Shown here piece after piece: positions 50,882 through 59,251 of a stretch of DNA of 64,000 bases. The DNA is from Hymenobacter baengnokdamensis (GTDB taxonomy: Bacteria; Bacteroidota; Bacteroidia; Cytophagales; Hymenobacteraceae). Each line of letters opens with the position of its first letter. The stretch's first letter is position 1. Position numbers and translations under genes: made by a program. Location of the stretch: positions 3,410,001 to 3,474,000 of the forward strand of contig NZ_CP044285.1 of NCBI RefSeq assembly GCF_008728635.1, given 5' to 3'. Below the pieces are notes generated by a model. That model ran no database searches, had not been told where the DNA came from, and saw only the letters and a list, made by a program, of their open reading frames with translations.

Positions 50882-51346
50882 TTATTTTTTAGCGAGCAGC
50901 TGCTCCAGATAGGTATCGTAGGCGGCAACTCCGCCGGGCCGGTAGCCCGTGCGCGCCAGAATTTTGCCTTCGGGCGATACCAGCACTACGGCCGGAAACG
51001 AGCCTTCCTTGTTGAGCCGGGCGGCGGCATCTTCGTTGAGCTTGGTTTGCGCGTCGGGCAATCGGTTTTTCTTGTTGCGCGGGAAGTCAAAGCGCGCCAG
51101 CACAAACTTGTCTTTGGCAAACTGCGCAAACTCGGGCTGGTCAAATACTTCCTGCTTGAGCATCATGCAGGGCTTGCACCAGTCGGAGCCCGAAAAAACG
51201 ACTAATACTGGCTTCTGGCTGGCTTTAGCCTGCTCCAGCGCGGTGGGCAACGAGGCGTTCCAGGTAGGAGCCGAAGCTGTTTGGGCCTGGGCCGGAGCAG
51301 CCGTGGCCACGACAGCCACGCTGCTGATTAACAAAAATGAGCGCAT
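50882..51346 (-). CDS. Exported thioredoxin-fold protein with a CKPC motif
   Basis: A 154-residue periplasmic thiol protein with a signal peptide (FLLISSVAVVATAAPAQA). The active site SDWCKPC has C57 and C60. KPVLVVFSGSDWCKPCMMLK and SFPAVVLVSPEGKI are thioredoxin-fold blocks. It ends 6 bp before apbE and probably reduces a cluster partner, such as the Cys of the DUF4266 protein. Confidence 0.88.
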   Translation of the reverse strand: MRSFLLISSVAVVATAAPAQAQTASAPTWNASLPTALEQAKASQKPVLVVFSGSDWCKPCMMLKQEVFDQPEFAQFAKDKFVLARFDFPRNKKNRLPDAQTKLNEDAAARLNKEGSFPAVVLVSPEGKILARTGYRPGGVAAYDTYLEQLLAKK

Positions 51347-51421
51347 TAGAAGGAGAAATTAAAAGGTAATTACGTAGGCAACGCGTGCCTCACCAGACGA
51401 GTGCGGAGTAAGGGAAAACAC

Positions 51422-51934
51422 TCATCCTCCGGCGCCGATGCGACCCAGCCATAGACCGATACCAAAAACGATACCGCCCCCTACGATTACTTGAAAAATA
51501 GTAGAAGCCAGCGGGGTTTTCATAAACCGAAAGCGGATGTATGCTATCAGCAGCAGCTCTACCCCTACTACGATATAGGCCACGCGCAGGGCCAGGGCCA
51601 GGTCGCTAATCAGGAAGGGCAGCGTGTGCAGCATTCCGCCCAGCGTCGTGGCTCCGCCCGTGATGAGGCCGCGCATCCAGGGGTTGCCGCGCCCCGTTAC
51701 GGCCCCGTCGTCGGAGAGCGCTTCGGCCAGGCCCATGCTGATGCCGGCCCCTACCGACGCGGCCAGCCCCACAAAAAACGCGGCATGCGCCGAATGGGTC
51801 AGGCCGGCCGCCGCAAAGAGCGGGGCCAGCGTCGAAACCGAGCCATCCATGAGCCCCAGCAGGGCCGGCTGCACTTTTTGTAAGACGAAGGTTGCTTCTT
51901 CAGCCGCTGGGCTGATAACTAAGGGAGATTCCAT
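51422..51934 (-). CDS. VIT-like integral membrane protein
   Basis: A 170-residue membrane protein with about five spans. [20 protein letters not shown] and [14 protein letters not shown] resemble the first half of VIT1/CCC1 transporters. It lacks the acidic metal-binding loop of the longer VIT gene at 47500. It lies between thioredoxin and the efflux adaptor on the same strand. A second metal or membrane role is likely. Confidence 0.82.
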   Translation of the reverse strand: MESPLVISPAAEEATFVLQKVQPALLGLMDGSVSTLAPLFAAAGLTHSAHAAFFVGLAASVGAGISMGLAEALSDDGAVTGRGNPWMRGLITGGATTLGGMLHTLPFLISDLALALRVAYIVVGVELLLIAYIRFRFMKTPLASTIFQVIVGGGIVFGIGLWLGRIGAGG

Positions 51935-52003
51935 ATACTTGGTTTGGGGGGTACTAGCCAGCCGTAGGTCGGCAAATCCGGCGGGGTTATATAAGACAAG
52001 GTT

Positions 52004-53206
52004 TTAGTCGCCCCCGGCTCCTTTGCGCAGCTCGGCATCGAGAAAATAGGCCCCGCGCCGCACCAGCTGCGTGGTATCGGGCAGCGGGTCGAGCACGGTC
52101 ACGGCTACGTCGCCGTGCTGGGGCTGGCCGGCCCGCACTTTCACGCGCCGAAAAACGGTGCGGCCCGAATCGGTACCTACCCGCTGGAAGATGTAGCTCA
52201 GGTCGCCGGCCTGAATGAGGGCCGCCTCGGGCAGGGTGCGCACCCGCGCCCCGGCCGTCTGAATGCGGGCCGCTACAAACTGGCCGGGCAGCAAATCGGA
52301 GCGCTCGGGCTCCAGGTGGGCGTGCACGCGCACCGTGCGGGCATTGTCGTCGAAGGCTTTGCCTACCAGAAAGACGCGGGCAATCAGCTCCTCGGGCCGA
52401 CCGGTGTTCTGCACGTTGAACAGGATTTTCTGGCCCGGCTTCACGAAGGCCACGTCTTTTTCGAACACCTTAAGCTCCAGGTGCAGGTCGTCGCGGCTCA
52501 GCACTTCTACCAGCACATCCTGCGGGTTTACATATTGGCCGGGGTTGATATTCACCGCTTTTACGTAGCCGGCGATGGGCGTAGTGAGCGGCACGCTGCT
52601 TACGATAGTGCCCGCGTCGAGGCGGGCGGTAGAGATACCCAGCAGCCGCAGCTGTGCGGCCGTCGTGCGTAGCGTAGCCTGCTCGGTGGCGTAGTCGGCG
52701 CGGGCCTGCTGCAGCTTGCGCTTGGCGCCTACATCCTCCACGTCGAGGATACGCTGGCGCTCCAGGTCTTCGGCCAGAAACCGCACCTTGGCCTTGCTCT
52801 GCAAATAGGTCTGCTGCATGGTCAGGTACTCGGGCGAGCGCAGCGTAGCCACCACCGAGCCGGCCGCTACGTGCTGGCCGGGCAGCACGGGCACGGTTTG
52901 CACGTAGCCCCCCATAATAGCCGTGATGGATACGCGGTTCTGGGGCGGCACCTCTACCGAGCCGTTGGCCTGCACCTCGGTGGTCATGTTCTGGCGCTCG
53001 AAGCTGCCCAGCTCAATGCCGGCGGCCTGCGCCTGGGCGGGACTTACGGCTACCTGGTCGGGGTTGGTGGGGGCAGCGGCGGCGGCCGGCTTGGCATCTT
53101 TGCCGGCGGGGGCATCCTTGCCAGCCGCCGCATCGGGCTTCGAATGACAGGCAGCCAGCAGCGCCAGCGTGCCAATAAAAGAGTAAAGCTTCGGGTTGAA
53201 ATACAT
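52004..53206 (-). CDS. RND efflux membrane-fusion (periplasmic adaptor) lipoprotein
   Basis: A 400-residue HlyD/CusB-type adaptor linking the pump to an outer-membrane channel. A short signal with lipobox LLAAC (Cys 20) is followed by a Pro/Ala/Lys linker, then the barrel-sandwich parts: [23 protein letters not shown], [21 protein letters not shown] and [23 protein letters not shown] 53206 is chosen at the signal. It is 46 bp downstream of the pump gene. Confidence 0.9.
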   Translation of the reverse strand: MYFNPKLYSFIGTLALLAACHSKPDAAAGKDAPAGKDAKPAAAAAPTNPDQVAVSPAQAQAAGIELGSFERQNMTTEVQANGSVEVPPQNRVSITAIMGGYVQTVPVLPGQHVAAGSVVATLRSPEYLTMQQTYLQSKAKVRFLAEDLERQRILDVEDVGAKRKLQQARADYATEQATLRTTAAQLRLLGISTARLDAGTIVSSVPLTTPIAGYVKAVNINPGQYVNPQDVLVEVLSRDDLHLELKVFEKDVAFVKPGQKILFNVQNTGRPEELIARVFLVGKAFDDNARTVRVHAHLEPERSDLLPGQFVAARIQTAGARVRTLPEAALIQAGDLSYIFQRVGTDSGRTVFRRVKVRAGQPQHGDVAVTVLDPLPDTTQLVRRGAYFLDAELRKGAGGD

Positions 53207-53251
53207 TATAATAAAAGCGACTAAGCGCTTGGGCGTTAGCAAAAATGACTA

Positions 53252-56200
53252 CTATTTGGCAGCTACCGGCTCGGTACCCACCACGGCCAGCAGGCTCACC
53301 ACCAGGTCGTCGTACTGGCGCACCTGGTCGAGGTAGCCTTCCTGAATTTGCCAGGCTGGCTGGGTGTTCACCACATATTCAACATACTCTATATCTCCGG
53401 CACGAAAGCTTTTTTCGGCGGTGTCGAGAATGAGGCGAGCCTGCGGCAGCGCGGCCTGCTCGTAGTACGTGAGCGAGGCCCGCGCCCGCCTTAGCTGCTG
53501 GCGCAGCGTGGTGAGCTGGGTAGTAAGCTGGCTTTGAGCATAGGTAAGCTGCTGGTCGGCTACCTGCTGGCCCAGGCGGGCGGCAGCTACCCGGGCTTTC
53601 TGCACACCCCCGAGCAGCGGCACGGCTAGGCCCACCTGCCCCACGTTGAAGCCCTTTTCCAGGTTGATGGTCTGGTTGAAATAGCCCACCCGCACGTCGG
53701 GCAGGCGCCGCAGACTCTCTACTTTAAGCTGCTGTCGGCTCACGGCTACCTGCTGGCGCAGTAGGCCCAGCTGCGGGTTGCTCTCGGGCGAGAGGGCCAG
53801 CGTGTCGGCGGGCGTGAGGAGTGCTACGGGGCTGGCCGTGGTATCGAAGCGGGCCGGCTGCCCGCTACCCAGCAGCTGCCCCAGCTGCCGCTCCAATACC
53901 TGAATATCGACCCGCAGCGTGGCCAGCCGGTTGCGCAGCTCCTGGCTGCGCGCCTCGGCCGATACCTGCTCGAGACGGTTGGTTTCGCCCACCTGGTAGC
54001 GAATGCGGGCCGCGTGGGCAGCCCGGCGGTACAGGCTGTCCTGGCGGCGTAGCACGGCGGCCCGCCGGTAAGCTACCAGCAGCTGGTAGTAGTTGCTGCG
54101 AATAACCTGGGCCACATCACGGCGCTGCTGCCGGGCGCGCTGCTCGGCCGTCAGGGCCTGCGTTTGCAGCAGCCGGCGCTGGGCCGCGTACACGCTGGGC
54201 AGGGCCGTTTGCTGAATGATATTGATACTGTGGTCGTTGTACGGGCCCGAAATCTGGCCGTACTGGTAATCGACTATCGTGCGCGGCACATCGTAGCCGG
54301 TGCGGTTGAGCGCCCGCTGCTGCTCCACCTGCAAGCTGGAAGTTTGCAGCGAAAGGTTCTGGCCGGTAGCCGTTTGCAGCGCCTGGCTCAGGCTCAGCGG
54401 CTGGCCGGCGGTAGAGCCCAACGTGTTCTGAGCCTGAGCCAAGCCGGCGCACCCCAGCAGCCCGCCCAACAACAGAATAGCGGCCACTACCGGGGCCGGG
54501 CTGGCCTTCGGGCCGCCTTCCTGAACCGGGTCGGCGGGCACCTCTCCTACTTCGGCAGCGTGCTTGGCTTTTTCCTCGGCCTCGGCTACTTCTTCGGGGT
54601 TAGGCTCGCCATCCTTGGTAAAGAAGGTGTAGAGCACCGGCAATACGACCAGCGTCAGCAGCGTGGCCGAAATCAGCCCGCCGATAACCACCGTGGCCAG
54701 GGGCTTCTGCACTTCGGCCCCGGCCGAGGTGCTAAGCGCCATCGGCAAAAAGCCCAGCGAGGCGACGCTGGCCGTGAGTATTACCGGCCGGAAGCGCTCC
54801 TCGGTGGCGCGCAACACGCGCTCACGCACCTTCTTCACGCCTTCGGCCGCCAGCTCGTTGAGGCTGGCCAGCAGCACAATGCCATTGAGCACGGCTACCC
54901 CAAACAGGGCAATGAAGCCCACGCCCGCCGAAATACTAAACGGCATGCCGCGCAGCCACAGCGCCACAATGCCGCCAATGGTAGCCAGCGGCACTCCCGT
55001 AAAAATCAGCAGCGCCTGCTTCACCGACCGGAACGAGAGGTAGAGCAGCATAAAAATCAGCGTCAGCGAGACCGGCACGGCTACCGACAAGCGCTTTTTG
55101 GCCTGAATCAGGTTTTCGAACTGCCCGCCGTAGCTCAGGGTGTAGCCGGGCGGCAGCTTGAGGCCGGTACTGAGCTTGCCCTGAATCTCTTCGACCAGGC
55201 TCTGCACGTCGCGGCCCCGCACGTTGATGCCGATGTTGATGCGACGGCGCGCATCGTCGCGCGAAATCTGGATGGGCGCGTTGTGGTAGCTCACCTGGGC
55301 CACCTCATCGAGCGGAATTTTCTGGCCGCCGGGCGTATCCACGTACAGGTCTTGCAGGCTGCTGAGGCCGGCGCGGTGCACGCTGTCGAGCCGCACTACC
55401 AGGTCGTAGCGGCGCTCACCTTCGTACACCTGCCCCGCCACGTCGCCGGCGAAGGACGAGCGCAGCAGGGTATTCAGGTCACTCACTTTCAGCCCGTACT
55501 GGGCCAGCTTCTGGCGGTCGTAGCGCACGCGCATCTGCGGCAGGGCCGCAATCTGCTCCACCTTCAAATCGCCCACGCCGGCCAGGGGCCGAATCAGGTC
55601 AGCCGCGTCGTTGGCTTTCTCGAAGAGCACGGCCAGGTCGTCGCCATAAATCTTGATGCTTACGTCCGACTTCACGCCCGAAATCAGCTCGTTGAAGCGC
55701 ATCTGGATGGGCTGCTGAAACTCCAGGGTCACGCCGGGAATACCGGCCAGGGCGGCCTGCATCTTATTGGCCAGCTCCTCGCGCGAGGTGGCCGACGTCC
55801 ACAGGCTGCGGTCTTTAAGAATCACCATCTCATCGCTGTCTTCGAGCGACATCGGGTCGGTCGGAATCTCGGAGGTGCCGCTTTTGCCCACAATCTGCTC
55901 GATTTCGGGGAATTTCTTCAGCAAAATCTGCTGCACGCGGGTATTGGTGGCTACCGTCTGGCTCAGCGATGAGCCGGGGGCCAGCGTCACGTTCAGGGCA
56001 ATGTCGCCCTCATCGAGCTGCGGAATAAACTCGCCGCCCATGCGCGAAAAAATGAATCCCGCCAGCACCAGCAGTCCCACGGCCGCGCCCACCACCACCC
56101 AGCGCGCCCGCAGCGCCGCCCGGATAACCGGGTCGTAGCCCCGGTGCAAAAACTTCATAATACGGTAAGAAATCGTGCCTTCCTCTTTTATATCCTTACG

Positions 56201-57706
56201 CAGCGCCCAGGCCGTAACGGCCGGCACGTAGGTGAGGCAGAGTAGCATGGCCCCCACAATAGCGAAGCTGACCGTGAGCGCCATCGGCCGGAACATCTTG
56301 CCCTCAATGCCGGTGAGCGACAGAATGGGGAAGTACACGATAAGAATGATAAACTGCCCGAACAAGGCCGACGACATGAGGCGCGTAGCGGCAGCTTCGG
56401 TCATGTCGTCCATCGTTTCGTGGGCGGCCTGGTCGCGCTGATGCACGAGGTGGTAGATAACGGCCTCCACGATAATCACGGCTCCATCCACGATAAGCCC
56501 GAAGTCCAGTGCGCCCAGGCTCATCAGGTTGGCCGATACCCCAAACAGGCTCATCATACCCAGCGCAAAGAGCATGCACAGCGGAATCATGGTGGCCACT
56601 ACCACGGCGGCGCGCCAGTTGCCGAGCAGCAGTAGCAGCACAAATAGCACAATCACGCCGCCCTCAATCAGGTTGTGCTCGACGGTGGCAATGGCTTTGT
56701 CAACGAGCTTGGTGCGGTCGAGAAAGGGGGTGATAACGAGGCCCTTGGGCAGCGTTTTCTGAATGGCCGCCACCCGCGCCTTCACGCTTTTAATCGTATT
56801 CTCGGAGCTGGCACCCTTGAGCATCAGCACAATGCCGCCCACGGTTTCGCCCTGGCCGTTGCGGGTCATGGCCCCGTAGCGCACGGCGTGGCCCATGCGC
56901 ACGGTGGCCACGTCGCGCACCAGCAGCGGCGCGCCCGCAGCGGCCTGCTTAATAACGGTAGCGCCCAGGTCCTGGAGCGAGGCTACCCGCCCCTCACCCC
57001 GAATAAAGTAGGCATTGGGGCCGCGCTCCAGGTACGAGCCGCCGGTGTTGGCATTGTTGTCCTGCAACGCCTGATACAGCTCAACCATCGTTACATTATT
57101 GGCCGCCAGGCGGTTGGGGTCGACGGCCACTTCGTACTGGCGCACAAAGCCCCCGAAGCTGCTTACGTCCACCACGCCCGTTACCCCGGCGAGCTGGCGC
57201 TTCACTATCCAGTCCTGCACGTCGCGCAGTTGGGCCAGGGAGAAGTTCTTTTCGTAGCCCGGCAGCACCCGAATACTGTACTGATATATCTCGCCCAGGC
57301 CGGTAGTAATGGGCGCCATGCCGGGTGTGCCCGAGCCGGCTACCAGGTCGGCCTGGGCATTGGTGAGCTTTTCGGCCACCAGCTGCCGGGTACGGTAGGT
57401 GTCGACGTTGTCGGGAAACACTACGGTTATCACCGACAGGCCAAAGCGCGAGATGGAGCGAATTTCCGTTACGCCCGGAATGGTACGCAGCTGCAATTCG
57501 AGCGGGATAGTAAGCATCTGCTCCACTTCCTGCGCCGCCAGCGCGGGGCTTTGGGTAATAACCTGCACCTGGTTGTTGGTGACGTCGGGGATGGCGTCGA
57601 GCGGCAGGTTGGCTGCCGAAAAGCCGCCCCAGGCCAGCAGGCCCAGCATCAGCAAGCCCACAATGAGCTTATTGCGGACGCTGGCCGCAATAATTTTGGA
57701 AAGCAT
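53252..57706 (-). CDS. CzcA-type heavy-metal RND pump fused to a TolC-type outer-membrane factor
   Basis: A 1484-residue fusion. Residues 1 to about 1050 are a CzcA/CusA transporter, with the proton-relay segment DFGLIVDGAVIIVE near 405, which matches divalent-cation (Zn/Co/Ni) HME pumps. A second signal-like hydrophobic segment (VVAAILLLGGLLGCAGLAQA, about 1065-1085) is followed by a 400-residue outer-membrane-factor domain with long coiled-coil helices. Such fusions occur in Bacteroidota. ATG 57706 is chosen because 57742 reads a non-domain leader. The upstream gene is a His-rich exported protein. Confidence 0.93.
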   Translation of the reverse strand: MLSKIIAASVRNKLIVGLLMLGLLAWGGFSAANLPLDAIPDVTNNQVQVITQSPALAAQEVEQMLTIPLELQLRTIPGVTEIRSISRFGLSVITVVFPDNVDTYRTRQLVAEKLTNAQADLVAGSGTPGMAPITTGLGEIYQYSIRVLPGYEKNFSLAQLRDVQDWIVKRQLAGVTGVVDVSSFGGFVRQYEVAVDPNRLAANNVTMVELYQALQDNNANTGGSYLERGPNAYFIRGEGRVASLQDLGATVIKQAAAGAPLLVRDVATVRMGHAVRYGAMTRNGQGETVGGIVLMLKGASSENTIKSVKARVAAIQKTLPKGLVITPFLDRTKLVDKAIATVEHNLIEGGVIVLFVLLLLLGNWRAAVVVATMIPLCMLFALGMMSLFGVSANLMSLGALDFGLIVDGAVIIVEAVIYHLVHQRDQAAHETMDDMTEAAATRLMSSALFGQFIILIVYFPILSLTGIEGKMFRPMALTVSFAIVGAMLLCLTYVPAVTAWALRKDIKEEGTISYRIMKFLHRGYDPVIRAALRARWVVVGAAVGLLVLAGFIFSRMGGEFIPQLDEGDIALNVTLAPGSSLSQTVATNTRVQQILLKKFPEIEQIVGKSGTSEIPTDPMSLEDSDEMVILKDRSLWTSATSREELANKMQAALAGIPGVTLEFQQPIQMRFNELISGVKSDVSIKIYGDDLAVLFEKANDAADLIRPLAGVGDLKVEQIAALPQMRVRYDRQKLAQYGLKVSDLNTLLRSSFAGDVAGQVYEGERRYDLVVRLDSVHRAGLSSLQDLYVDTPGGQKIPLDEVAQVSYHNAPIQISRDDARRRINIGINVRGRDVQSLVEEIQGKLSTGLKLPPGYTLSYGGQFENLIQAKKRLSVAVPVSLTLIFMLLYLSFRSVKQALLIFTGVPLATIGGIVALWLRGMPFSISAGVGFIALFGVAVLNGIVLLASLNELAAEGVKKVRERVLRATEERFRPVILTASVASLGFLPMALSTSAGAEVQKPLATVVIGGLISATLLTLVVLPVLYTFFTKDGEPNPEEVAEAEEKAKHAAEVGEVPADPVQEGGPKASPAPVVAAILLLGGLLGCAGLAQAQNTLGSTAGQPLSLSQALQTATGQNLSLQTSSLQVEQQRALNRTGYDVPRTIVDYQYGQISGPYNDHSINIIQQTALPSVYAAQRRLLQTQALTAEQRARQQRRDVAQVIRSNYYQLLVAYRRAAVLRRQDSLYRRAAHAARIRYQVGETNRLEQVSAEARSQELRNRLATLRVDIQVLERQLGQLLGSGQPARFDTTASPVALLTPADTLALSPESNPQLGLLRQQVAVSRQQLKVESLRRLPDVRVGYFNQTINLEKGFNVGQVGLAVPLLGGVQKARVAAARLGQQVADQQLTYAQSQLTTQLTTLRQQLRRARASLTYYEQAALPQARLILDTAEKSFRAGDIEYVEYVVNTQPAWQIQEGYLDQVRQYDDLVVSLLAVVGTEPVAAK

Positions 57707-57934
57707 GAAAACAAAGGGATGCGGCCCTGGGCTGCGAAGCATAGCGCTTCACATCAGCGCGGCGCGTGCCAACGGCACGGCCAGCGCATTCCCAAAAGCC
57801 AGAATTACCAATACAACCGCGCGGGGCGCACTGCCCCAACAAACGACCGGCCCGTGCGCAAGGGGCAACCGGCACCTCAACTCGCAAGCGAGGTGCTGCT
57901 ATCCGCGCACACTGCCCCCAGGGGCACAGCCGGA

Positions 57935-58351
57935 CTACGCTCGTGGGGGTTGCAGCAGGGCCGCATCCGGCCCGTCCTGGTAAAGGGTATGAGCGGCGGG
58001 CCGGTAGGCCGGGCCTCCCAGCGCCAGCGGCTGCCTCAGCAGCAATGAAGCCGGCAAGTATACCAAAAATGATATATGACTACTATCGCCGTGCTGCCCG
58101 TGTAAGGGCAGCCCCTGGTGGTCTTGCTGGTGCTGAGCCGAAAAGGTGCAACCAAAATGCTGCTTGGTACCCGAGCCATAGTGCTCGGCCAGAAACTGGG
58201 CCAGCGACAAGCCGCCGCCCGCCGCCGAATGGTGAAAGCGGTAGTGCTCCAGCAGCTGCGGCAGCTTGCTCAGCTCCGACAGGTCGTTCTGCGGAATGAA
58301 GCTACCTATCAGCATCAGGCAAGCAAGAAAAAAGGCAACCACCGCTTTCAT
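57935..58351 (-). CDS. His-rich exported protein at the head of the metal-efflux operon
   Basis: A 138-residue exported protein with a signal peptide (VVAFFLACLMLIGSFIPQ). The mature part has many His (EHYRFHHSAAGGG, FGCTFSAQHQQDHQGLPLHGQHGD), plausible metal ligands. It is separated from the pump gene by 228 bp with no obvious terminator. A metallochaperone or metal sensor role is inferred from position and His content. Confidence 0.75.
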   Translation of the reverse strand: MKAVVAFFLACLMLIGSFIPQNDLSELSKLPQLLEHYRFHHSAAGGGLSLAQFLAEHYGSGTKQHFGCTFSAQHQQDHQGLPLHGQHGDSSHISFLVYLPASLLLRQPLALGGPAYRPAAHTLYQDGPDAALLQPPRA

Positions 58352-58486
58352 ATCAGGCCCAAAACGCTGTCGGCTACCGAAAGTTTGTCCGGAAGCCCTG
58401 ATTTACAAAATTCAGAGCTTTTCTAAACAAGCGGCACCCTGGGCTTACTCAAAACATTTCGCGGGCCGCCGTATTCTTGGCTCACT

Positions 58487-59119
58487 ATGCAACTACTTCC
58501 CCTTTTCCCGCTCAACCTGGTAGCCTTTCCGGGCGAGAAGCTGAATCTGCACATTTTTGAGCCCCGCTACCGGCAGCTGGTGCGCGACTGCCTCACCGAG
58601 GACCAGCCCTTCGGCATCATCCCTTTTCTGGATGATGCTGTGCAGGAGCTGGGCACCCGGATGCGCCTGCTAAGCGTGGAAAAAACCCACCCTGGGGGCG
58701 AGATGGACATCCGCACGCAGGCCGTGAGCGTGTTTCGGGTGCAAAAGTTTTACCGCCAGGCACCCGGCAAGCTCTACGCCGCCGGCCAGGTAGAGGACGT
58801 GGGGCAGGATGAGGAATCGGACCCGGCTTTGCGCGCTACCATTACCCGGCAGGTGCGCCAGCTATACGAGGCGCTGGGTTTGCGCAAGCTGCTGCTGGAG
58901 CTGGACCCCGCCTTTCGCATTTTCGACGTGGCCCACCACCTTGGCCTCAGCACCGAGCAGGAATATCAGCTGCTGGGCACCACTGCCGAGCTTGAGCGCC
59001 AGGAGCTGGTACGCGAGCACCTCGAGCGCCTGCTGCCGGCCGTGCTCGAGGCCGAGCGCCTCAAAGAGCGCGTGCGCCTCAACGGGCATTTCAAAAACCT
59101 GCAGCCACCCCAGTTTTAA
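58487..59119 (+). CDS. Stand-alone Lon N-terminal (LON substrate-binding) domain protein
   Basis: A 210-residue protein with the LON substrate-binding fold alone: LPLFPLNLVAFPGEKLNLHIFEPRYRQLVRD at the start, then FGIIPFL. No AAA+ or protease domain follows. Its own substrate- or partner-binding role is inferred. It is divergent from the His-rich metal gene. Confidence 0.87.
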   Translation: MQLLPLFPLNLVAFPGEKLNLHIFEPRYRQLVRDCLTEDQPFGIIPFLDDAVQELGTRMRLLSVEKTHPGGEMDIRTQAVSVFRVQKFYRQAPGKLYAAGQVEDVGQDEESDPALRATITRQVRQLYEALGLRKLLLELDPAFRIFDVAHHLGLSTEQEYQLLGTTAELERQELVREHLERLLPAVLEAERLKERVRLNGHFKNLQPPQF

Positions 59120-59251
59120 GCTGAGCGCTAGCAAATTATTATGGAAATAATGCCAGTTTTTTCATCCTGCTGATGCGCAAATTCGTACCTTAGCCCAGCC
59201 GACACAGCACGGCAGCAGAACAGAACTTAAGTACCTATATTTTAACACGTT

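Noticed and set aside
54164..55972. Long rightward frame over the metal pump
   Set aside because: Antisense to the CzcA-TolC fusion; His/Gln/Arg-rich as expected of reverse-strand high-GC DNA.
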